From Phycisphaeraceae bacterium (GTDB taxonomy: Bacteria > Planctomycetota > Phycisphaerae > Phycisphaerales > UBA1924), in the NCBI GenBank assembly GCA_019636625.1, contig JAHBXE010000023.1, positions 1 through 49,007 of the forward strand: 49,007 nt of DNA. The letters are read 5' to 3'. The position numbers and the translations under genes were made by a program. Below the pieces are notes generated by a model. It was not told the DNA's origin. It saw only the letters and a program-made list of their open reading frames with translations, and ran no database searches. This document shows, piece after piece, positions 7,630 through 13,928 of this stretch (position 1 is the first letter of the stretch; the number at the start of each line of letters is the position of its first letter).

Positions 7630-8235
7630 ATGGACACGATGGGCAGAACCTTTCACACGTTGTGGGACCTGATTGAGCGGGTGGTGCCGCGTGCGCCGGT
7701 GCGGTCGCGGGTGGAGAGGGCGTCGAAGCGCGCCCGGCCGGGTGCGGGCGTTCGGAAGACACCGAGCGTGGCCCGATCGAAGGGGCCGTCCGCGCGGGCG
7801 ACGATGCAGGACAAGTATGATGCGATGACGCGGGAGATGCTAGCGAAGTACGGCGTGCGGGTGCGGCGCTGGCGAACGGCCATGTCCGGCATTGCGTGGG
7901 AACTGCGGTACCACGACGGGCGGACGGCGCGGCTGATCGAGTCGCCGCGGCCCAAGGGTCCGATGTCGGCGGCGATCTTTCTGCACGAGATCGGGCACCA
8001 CGCGATCGGGTTCAACACGTACAAGCCCCGCTGCCGCGAGGAGTATTACGCGTGGACCTTCGCGATTGAACAGATGGAGAAGCTGGGGCTGAACATCACG
8101 GACGGTGTGCGGCGGCGGATGCACGACTCGCTGCACTACGCGGTGATGAAGGCGAAGCGGCGCGGGTTGCGCGAGGTGCCGGAGGAGTTGGAGGCGTACG
8201 CGAGGGGGAGGTGGACTTCGCGACCGCGGGCATGA
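7630..8235 (+). CDS. HEIGH-motif metalloprotease-like protein
   Basis: 201 residues. A basic, low-complexity N-terminal 60 residues leads into a domain with the zinc-binding motif HEIGHH (H119, E120, H123). It is followed by GFNTYKPRCREEYYAW, where a Glu near 137-138 could be the third ligand. The arrangement resembles small gluzincin or ImmA/IrrE-like peptidases, but no helix-turn-helix or other partner domain is present and I do not recognise a named family. The N-terminus is amphipathic and lacks a clear signal peptide, so a cytosolic location is likely. It starts 57 nt after fmt. Peptidase activity is inferred from the motif only. Confidence 0.7.
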   Translation: MDTMGRTFHTLWDLIERVVPRAPVRSRVERASKRARPGAGVRKTPSVARSKGPSARATMQDKYDAMTREMLAKYGVRVRRWRTAMSGIAWELRYHDGRTARLIESPRPKGPMSAAIFLHEIGHHAIGFNTYKPRCREEYYAWTFAIEQMEKLGLNITDGVRRRMHDSLHYAVMKAKRRGLREVPEELEAYARGRWTSRPRA

Positions 8236-8293
8236 GGGAGCGGGGGCGCTGCACGCTTCAGGCGGTTGCCTTGCTGGGGGGAGTCTGGAGGAA

Positions 8294-8325
8294 TCCGCTC
8301 CCTTATGGTCGCGGTTCCGATGGGT
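8294..8325. repeat. Dispersed 32-nt repeat, copy 2
   Basis: Imperfect second copy (28/32) of the sequence at 6575-6606. It lies in the gene-free stretch after the metalloprotease-like gene. Confidence 0.8.
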
Positions 8326-8329
8326 GCTA

Positions 8330-8346
8330 CTTCCACTTGATGTTGC
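8330..8346 (-). repeat. 17-nt copy of the 3' end of the thioredoxin-like gene
   Basis: CTTCCACTTGATGTTGC is identical to 11743-11759, where it encodes the NIKWK part of the C-terminus of the thioredoxin-like protein. On the minus strand it again reads NIKWK and is followed by a stop. It looks like a remnant of a related gene's end rather than a functional unit. Confidence 0.6.
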
Positions 8347-8479
8347 GGGGGCGCGACGGGGGGGCCGGAACGCTCCGCCGGCCGGTGACGTGTTGGTGTT
8401 CGATCCGCGATCGCCCAAGTTCGGCGTAACCGCGCAGGCCCAGTTGGAGACTCGCTACGGGGCGGATCGCGCCCGCGCG

Positions 8480-8657
8480 GCGCCTGCACCACCTGCGCGA
8501 CGGTCTTCCCCGCCGCCAGCATCGCCTCCGCCTCACGCAGCTTGGTCACGATCTGTTCCGCCGAATGCCTCGTTCGCTTCATCGAGAGTCTCCATGACCC
8601 AACCGGGGTCCATCGGGACCCTCATAGCACCTGGATCAGGATTTGGGGGGCAGGTCA
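8480..8657 (-). mobile_element. Remnant of an IS3-family element (left end and start of orfA)
   Basis: On the minus strand from 8582 the frame reads MKRTRHSAEQIVTKLREAE then AMLAAGKTVAQVV, the typical helix-turn-helix start of IS3-type transposase OrfA. After about 34 residues similarity stops abruptly near 8480. Upstream, the minus strand from 8657 reads TGACCTGCCCCCCAAATCCT, resembling IS3/IS407-type terminal repeats that begin TGA(C)CTGCCCCC. So one end and the first part of orfA survive. No orfB, right end or target duplication is visible. Inactive. Confidence 0.75.
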
Positions 8658-8779
8658 AAGCCATTCCGAGCCCGCGCACATGGGCGTGCATCGCCTACAT
8701 CCTGGGCGAAATGGGGGGCGATCGCATCATCAGCGCGGACGAGGCCGAGCTGCGGCGGATTCGGCACGACGTTGGGTAG
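8658..8779 (+). pseudogene. Possible C-terminal gene fragment interrupted by the IS remnant
   Basis: Immediately beyond the IS end, the plus strand stays open to a TAG at 8777-8779 and encodes about 40 residues ending CIAYILGEMGGDRIISADEA plus ELRRIRHDVG. It has ordinary protein composition and no plausible start of its own, so it may be the tail of a gene cut by the insertion. I do not recognise the family; it could also be chance. Confidence 0.3.
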
Positions 8780-8784
8780 AAGTT

Positions 8785-9186
8785 TCAGTCTCGCACGACG
8801 TAGATGAAACCGTCATGGTGTACGAACATCAACCACGACGCCGACCCGTCGAAGATGAACAAGTTGTCCGACACCGGGTACCAAACGTCTGAGAAGTTGC
8901 GCTCTACATCCTCGCGCCGCATCGCATCAATCGACTGCATTGCGTCGAAAGACAGGAGAAGTTCATCGGCAGGATGAATCCCGGCGGTCGCCCATACTTC
9001 GCTGAGCCGGAATGTCTCAGGGTTCGCATCCACTCCCGGAAGCGGCTCGGAAGCATGAACACGAGTGATGAGGGGTGCCAATCGACCCGCTAAGGATGCC
9101 ACTTCTGCACTCGGCAACGGGTCAACAGCGGGGTATCGCTCGCCCGGATGATCCCGCTCAAAGTACGTTGCTTTGAAGGGCTGCAT
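8785..9186 (-). CDS. Putative immunity protein 2, paralogue of the upstream gene
   Basis: 133 residues, acidic, no signal or membrane segment. The ATG at 9186 shares one base with the TAA stop of the preceding gene (TAATG), a tight translational coupling; an upstream in-frame ATG at 9201 is possible but overlaps more. It resembles the preceding protein: both contain an AGI-P block, then FDxM, and end with the pattern FD-x4-WL-x2-V-x-H-x-G (here IFDGSASWLMFVHHDGF, there VFDDTLGWLLTVDHTGQ). Tandem related small acidic genes right after an RHS-type toxin gene are typical of immunity genes. Immunity is inferred from position; the family is not recognised. Confidence 0.6.
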   Translation of the reverse strand: MQPFKATYFERDHPGERYPAVDPLPSAEVASLAGRLAPLITRVHASEPLPGVDANPETFRLSEVWATAGIHPADELLLSFDAMQSIDAMRREDVERNFSDVWYPVSDNLFIFDGSASWLMFVHHDGFIYVVRD

Positions 9187-9572
9187 TAGAACCTGATGCA
9201 CCCTACTTGGCCAGTGTGATCGACTGTGAGAAGCCAGCCGAGAGTATCATCAAATACATCCACATCATCCGGCGCAGCAGAAGTCCAGAGCAGACGAATA
9301 CTCATCAACAAATCCATACGGTCGAAGGTGTCGATCTCATCCCACCCATGCCAGTAGTAGAGCGTGGGACCGGGTACGATACCAGCCTTCTGGAACACGT
9401 TACCAAGGTCGAAACCCGGCGCATCAATAGTCACGTCGCCACACGGCTCGGATCGCTCCATGATCCGATAGAGCACAGCCGAAGGCGCGGCATTCGAGGC
9501 TAGCCCGAGTTTCGTGAGCAAAGTAGCCCTAAGCCGCTCAACTTCTGGGGTTGGTAGAGTGCCCTTGCCCAT
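9186..9572 (-). CDS. Putative immunity protein 1 for the RHS-type toxin
   Basis: 128 residues, acidic C-terminal half, no export signal. It starts 11 nt after the stop of the toxin gene, at an ATG giving MGKGTLPTPEVERLRATLL; an earlier in-frame ATG (9626) would overlap the toxin gene by about 40 nt. The C-terminal block VDVFDDTLGWLLTVDHTGQ is shared in pattern with the next gene, so the two are probably duplicates that diverged. Position immediately downstream of a toxin C-terminus is the main evidence for an immunity role. Base composition here is visibly less GC-rich than flanking genes, consistent with recent acquisition. Confidence 0.62.
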   Translation of the reverse strand: MGKGTLPTPEVERLRATLLTKLGLASNAAPSAVLYRIMERSEPCGDVTIDAPGFDLGNVFQKAGIVPGPTLYYWHGWDEIDTFDRMDLLMSIRLLWTSAAPDDVDVFDDTLGWLLTVDHTGQVGCIRF

Positions 9573-9583
9573 ACGAACACACT

Positions 9584-10417
9584 CTAGAGCGGTATGACGC
9601 CCTTCTGTCCCGTCGAGTTGTCCCACCAGTTGATATGCCAGTCGCCTTCTGCGGGGGGCCTACCGGGCCGAGGCGGATGCGGTGGGTCAAGGCGGTATCC
9701 ACGAACGCCATCGGACCATTGCGGAGAACCAAACTTGGCAGGACCAGTACGAGGCGGCGAGCCTCCAAGCATCTTCTGTGCCTTCTGAAGCCCAGCATTG
9801 ATACGGGCGAGGGATGGCTTCATCTTCCCTACCGAGCGAGCCATGCGACTGACTTGCATCGAGAGTCTGCCCGGTCCTCGCACCCCGGCCATCATCGGGC
9901 CGTTTGCTGCTTGCTCCGCTTGCTGGCGATACATCGCCATTGTTGCGGAACCTGAATACCCATCGTCTGAGGCCGACCAGTCTGTGACCCAATCAACATC
10001 GTACTGCTGCCAGAAACTGTAACCTTCTATCATCGCACCGAGGCCGAACATGGTGGCCACACCGCTGTAGGCTTGGTCCATTGCATCCATGCTGCTCTGA
10101 GCCATATCAAGGCCCGTCATCAACCCACCGACAAGGCTAAAGAGGCCAGTCGGATCGGAGTTGTTGACCGGATTGCCGCGAAGGTGGGCATAGGTGTTCA
10201 TTCCGTCTGCAAAATGCAGTCGAACATCGAACGTCGGATGCCCGACATGCATACGCTGACCCTGGAATGCCATCACCTCCATGACCGGCAGCCCGGTGGC
10301 GTGCGGGTCTTTCTGGAGGAACCGTCCCGTCTGGACGTTGTAGACCGCGTGCGCGTTGTTCGTGAAGACAAGGGACGCGAGCACGGCCAAGAGCACAAGG
10401 ATGGGTTTACGAGTCAT
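9584..10417 (-). CDS. Sec-exported RHS-core mini-protein with C-terminal toxin-like domain
   Basis: 277 residues. A clear Sec signal peptide (residues 1-24, ending NNAHA) is followed by a short RHS-associated core: VQTGRFLQKDP (28-38) and DGMNTYAHLRGNPVNNSDPT plus GL (71-92), the motif normally ending RHS shells. The beta-repeat shell of several hundred residues is absent. Residues 93-200 are Ala/Met/Gly-rich. The last 50 residues (YRLDPPHPPRPGRPP, then HINWWDNSTGQKG) resemble a C-terminal domain found at the ends of polymorphic toxins, from memory of the family. Two small paralogous genes follow directly, as expected for immunity. It carries its own TATACT promoter and GGAG ribosome site. 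Toxin activity is inferred; a decayed RHS tail is the alternative. Confidence 0.72.
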   Translation of the reverse strand: MTRKPILVLLAVLASLVFTNNAHAVYNVQTGRFLQKDPHATGLPVMEVMAFQGQRMHVGHPTFDVRLHFADGMNTYAHLRGNPVNNSDPTGLFSLVGGLMTGLDMAQSSMDAMDQAYSGVATMFGLGAMIEGYSFWQQYDVDWVTDWSASDDGYSGSATMAMYRQQAEQAANGPMMAGVRGPGRLSMQVSRMARSVGKMKPSLARINAGLQKAQKMLGGSPPRTGPAKFGSPQWSDGVRGYRLDPPHPPRPGRPPAEGDWHINWWDNSTGQKGVIPL

Positions 10418-10461
10418 CGGGCGTCTCCGCGTGTGCGGGTTCGGACAATCAGAACCGGGGC

Positions 10462-10467
10462 AGTATA
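10462..10467 (-). promoter_or_regulatory. -10 element of the toxin/immunity transcript
   Basis: TATACT on the minus strand about 45 nt before the toxin ATG, with a TTGACA box 14 nt further upstream that overlaps the stop codon of the transglutaminase-like gene. The spacer is shorter than the usual 17. A GGAG ribosome site lies between promoter and start. Confidence 0.5.
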
Positions 10468-10483
10468 CAGGAAATCAGGGTTG

Positions 10484-11605
10484 TCAAGGGTCGCCCCCGG
10501 CGGTGTTGGCATTCTCAAGGGTTGGGGGTGGCGGGTCCATCCGCTCGGGCATCTTCCCGTAGACCCGTTCGTACTCGGCAAGCCCCCTGTCCGTCGCGAG
10601 TTGCGCGCCGGTCAGGAAGTTCCCGTGGACCTTGAACGTCGTCGCGAGCCGGGCCATTTCCTTGTACGCGCTCACCGCTTCCGGGAAGCGGCGCAAGTCC
10701 GTGTAACAGTGACCCCGCGCCGCCATGAACACGGCCAACTCCTCCGCCGGGGTCAGGGAGACTAGGTACTCCCGGTTCGCCAAGTCCGCCTCCGAGAGCG
10801 GGTACGGCCACTTGCGGTAGAAGTCGTCCGGGTACGCAGAGAAGCCCTCACCCGAGCCTTCGATGTTCAACGTCTCGCCCTTCCCGTCATCCCATCGACA
10901 GAAGAGGTGCCCGCGCGCCTGGACCAGTTTGATCGGGTAGCCAAGCCGACGCCCGACCGCCGCGTAGAGGACCGGCATGGAGGCGCACGTCCCGCCTTGG
11001 TCGGGGTCCATCAACCCGTGGATGAACTGGTCGCGCGAGTCCTTGAAGTCCGGGGTGAAGATGCGGTCGTGGTTATACTTGACGCCGCACTCTTCCTGAA
11101 GCGTCTGGAGCAGCCACGAGGCGCGGAAGTACGTCTCCGAGCGCCGGTAGTAGTCGGCGTAGCGCGGGTCGGTGAGCCGGTACATATGCCGATCGGTTTC
11201 GTACTTGACCTGCAAGGCCCAGCCGTCCAACTTCACCAGCGCCGCGGCAAGGTCCAAGCCCTCACTCCCCGGAAGGCCGGTGGCGCAGAGGAGGTTCATC
11301 AGCCCAATGTCCACTCGCTCCAGTTGATCGGGTGGGAGGGCCAGCAACTCCGCCAGCGTCTTGGGCGTGAGAGCATCCGTGCGATGGACGATTGGCGATG
11401 GTGGCGGGGTGGAAGCCACCGGGCGCGGCGTCACGAGCGAGGGCTTAGGGTCAGTGGGAGCACCGGAGAGCACGGCCAGCGCGATCAGTGTGCCCACTGT
11501 CGCCACGAGCGCCGCGACGTTCAACCAGAGGCGGCGCGGGCGCACCGGGGCGCTGGGCTTCGCGGTGCTCCTCTTGGGAGTCGGCTTGCGGCGAGGTTTG
11601 GCCAT
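10484..11605 (-). CDS. Membrane-anchored transglutaminase-like (SirB1-type) protein
   Basis: 373 residues. A very basic N-terminus (residues 1-27) precedes one membrane segment (about 28-46, WLNVAALVATVGTLIALAVL) and a Pro/Thr-rich linker, so the domain probably faces the periplasm. The core GGTCASMPVLYAAVGRRLGY carries the candidate catalytic Cys, followed by ARGHLFCRWDD (candidate His) and LNIEGSG, the arrangement of transglutaminase-like/SirB1 domains. The C-terminal third is TPR-like (AARGHCYTDLRRFPEAVSAY). It lies 66 nt upstream of the toxin gene on the same strand. A role in processing or handling the toxin is possible but only suggested by adjacency. TATCTT ends 8 nt before the ATG, suggesting a near-leaderless start. 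Confidence 0.75.
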   Translation of the reverse strand: MAKPRRKPTPKRSTAKPSAPVRPRRLWLNVAALVATVGTLIALAVLSGAPTDPKPSLVTPRPVASTPPPSPIVHRTDALTPKTLAELLALPPDQLERVDIGLMNLLCATGLPGSEGLDLAAALVKLDGWALQVKYETDRHMYRLTDPRYADYYRRSETYFRASWLLQTLQEECGVKYNHDRIFTPDFKDSRDQFIHGLMDPDQGGTCASMPVLYAAVGRRLGYPIKLVQARGHLFCRWDDGKGETLNIEGSGEGFSAYPDDFYRKWPYPLSEADLANREYLVSLTPAEELAVFMAARGHCYTDLRRFPEAVSAYKEMARLATTFKVHGNFLTGAQLATDRGLAEYERVYGKMPERMDPPPPTLENANTAGGDP

Positions 11606-11613
11606 CGGGCGTC

Positions 11614-11619
11614 AAGATA
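11614..11619 (-). promoter_or_regulatory. -10 element of the transglutaminase-like gene
   Basis: TATCTT with 8 nt between the hexamer and the ATG at 11605. No Shine-Dalgarno is visible, so a leaderless or near-leaderless message is predicted. Confidence 0.45.
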
Positions 11620-11718
11620 TCCGATCCTGCCCCAGCCGGGGCAGCACGTCCGGTAAGCCGCGCATATCCACCCCATATCCACGCTCTGGCCGAAACGCCG
11701 GAAATCGGCCTTGCCGCA

Positions 11719-12309
<591 letters not shown>

Positions 12310-12373
12310 GACGTTGTGCTCCTGTTTGAATCGGGCGGTTCATATCCCGGTTGTTCTGCGATTGGTGCTTGAG

Positions 12374-12393
12374 CCGAGGCGAGGATGCCTCGG
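12374..12393 (-). terminator. GC-rich hairpin after the persulfide dioxygenase gene
   Basis: CCGAGGC and GCCTCGG form a 7-bp stem around a GAGGAT loop, 6 nt beyond the stop of the upstream gene. There is no T tract, so it may equally be a dispersed palindromic repeat. Confidence 0.45.
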
Positions 12394-12398
12394 CGTTC

Positions 12399-13826
12399 CT
12401 ACTTGACGACCTCTCCCCCCGCACGTTCCCAAGCCCCGAAACCGCCCGCCACATTCGCGACCCTGTACCCGTGCCGCTCCAGGAACGCCGCGGCGTAGGA
12501 CGAGCGTCCGCCGCTCAGGCAGTGGATCGCGAGGGGTTTTTCGCGCGGGACTTCTGCGAGGCGGGCGGCCAGGCGCGTGTGCGCGATGTTTTTGGCGCCA
12601 CGGAGGTGCCCGGCCTGGTGCTCTTCCCCGCGCCGCACATCGAGGATGTTGACCGCTCCGGCGGCGATTCGCCGCTTGAGCTCGGCGATGTCGATCTCCT
12701 CGGTCGTGGCGAGCGTTCCGCCGGAGGAGGCGTACTCGTTGAGCACGTGGGGGAAGATGATGCCTTCGACGCGGTCGAGGCCGATCCGAACGAGGCAGCG
12801 GACGAACTCGAGGGCGTTCTCGCCGGTGATGAGGACGATCCGGTCTTGGGGCTGTACGTAGGAGCCGGAGACAGCGGGGAAGTTCGTGTTCGCGGGGGCG
12901 TAGATCGAGCCGGGGAGGTGGCCCACGCGAAACTCCGCCCAGGTTCGGGTGTCGATGACCACGACCTCGCGGTCGAGGCGCTTCACATCGTTCACCGTGA
13001 GCGCCTCCGGGCTCGGCAGAGACCCGAGCAGGGGCGGGCCGTCCCGGTTCTCCCGCTTCATCCGCGCGAAGTAGAGGGGCGGCTCGGGCTGCCCGCTGAG
13101 CATTTCCGAGATGAACCGGTCGGCATTGCCGGAAGCGATCAGGGCCTGGTTGTGGCGAAGTTCGTAGCCAACGGTCGTCTGCGGCACCGCTCCGAGCGCC
13201 TTGCCGCAGGCGCTGCCCGCGCCGTGGGCCGGCCAGACCTGCAAGTACTCAGGCTGGGCTTGGAACTTTCGCGCGGACTCGAGGAGCAGTTTCGCCGAGG
13301 CGTCCGCCGCGCCGGCCACTCCGGCGGCGGATTCGAGCAGGTCCGGCCGGCCGAGGTCGCCGACGAAGACGAAGTCGCCGGTGAAGATGCCCATGGGTTC
13401 GGTGGCGCCGCCGCCGCGATCGGTCGGTTCAAGGCAGATGTGCTCGGGTGTGTGGCCGGGCGTGTGGACCACCCGCAGCTCGATGTTGCCAACCTTGATC
13501 GTGTCGCCGTGACGGACGAGCACCGCATCGTACCTGCCGCCGCCGGACTTTTTGTCGAGCCAACCGTACTTCCAGTCCGGCCCGCCCATGTCGGAGAGGT
13601 ACACCTTGGCGCCCCGCTCCGCGAGTTCGCGGCAGCCGGAGAGGAAGTCCGCGTGGATGTGCGTTTCCGTCGCGGCGACCAGCCGGAGTCTTTCCTGCTC
13701 GGCGAGGCGTACGTAGCGGTCGATGTCGCGGGCGGGGTCGATGACGATCGCCTCGCCGGTTCGCTGACACCCCACGAGGTACGAGGCGTGGGCCATGAGC
13801 GGGTCGTACACGAGTCGGAAGAGCAT
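12399..13826 (-). CDS. MBL-fold persulfide dioxygenase fused to two rhodanese domains
   Basis: 475 residues. The N-terminal metallo-beta-lactamase domain (about 1-250) has THIHADF at 55-61, HTPGHTPEHI, TGDFVFVGDLGRPDL and the late WPAHGAGSACG, as in ETHE1/CstB-type persulfide dioxygenases, which oxidise glutathione or CoA persulfide to sulfite with non-haem iron. Rhodanese domain 1 (about 265-360) has lost the catalytic Cys: the active-site loop reads LITGENALEF. Rhodanese domain 2 (about 370-475) keeps it in HCLSGGRSSYAA. One dead and one live rhodanese behind the MBL domain is the layout of CstB/BaeB-type enzymes, so sulfide or persulfide detoxification is likely. Start supported by GGAGGG. 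It is transcribed divergently from the glucosidase gene. Confidence 0.9.
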   Translation of the reverse strand: MLFRLVYDPLMAHASYLVGCQRTGEAIVIDPARDIDRYVRLAEQERLRLVAATETHIHADFLSGCRELAERGAKVYLSDMGGPDWKYGWLDKKSGGGRYDAVLVRHGDTIKVGNIELRVVHTPGHTPEHICLEPTDRGGGATEPMGIFTGDFVFVGDLGRPDLLESAAGVAGAADASAKLLLESARKFQAQPEYLQVWPAHGAGSACGKALGAVPQTTVGYELRHNQALIASGNADRFISEMLSGQPEPPLYFARMKRENRDGPPLLGSLPSPEALTVNDVKRLDREVVVIDTRTWAEFRVGHLPGSIYAPANTNFPAVSGSYVQPQDRIVLITGENALEFVRCLVRIGLDRVEGIIFPHVLNEYASSGGTLATTEEIDIAELKRRIAAGAVNILDVRRGEEHQAGHLRGAKNIAHTRLAARLAEVPREKPLAIHCLSGGRSSYAAAFLERHGYRVANVAGGFGAWERAGGEVVK

Positions 13827-13928
13827 GGTTCCCTCCGTTTGCCGAGGCGTCGGCGATCCGGATACGCTGCGGACACGATAGGTCTCGTTCAGGTGCTCCC
13901 ACGGTCCCCTTCGCGAGAGTTGAAGCCA

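Larger units (their letters stand above)
8236..8784. other. Gene-free junction rich in repeat and mobile remnants
   Basis: No intact gene is seen. The stretch holds the second copy of the 32-nt dispersed repeat, a 17-nt fragment of a thioredoxin-like gene end, an interrupted GC palindrome near 8366-8387 (GGCCGG...CCGGCC), the IS3 remnant and a short orphan coding tail. It marks the boundary between high-GC core genes and the A+T-richer toxin island to the right. Confidence 0.65.

Noticed and set aside
12351..13928. Very long open frame continuing upstream of the glucosidase start
   Set aside because: It is antisense to the well-supported persulfide dioxygenase/rhodanese gene and has no family resemblance; it exists because of high-GC codon use.
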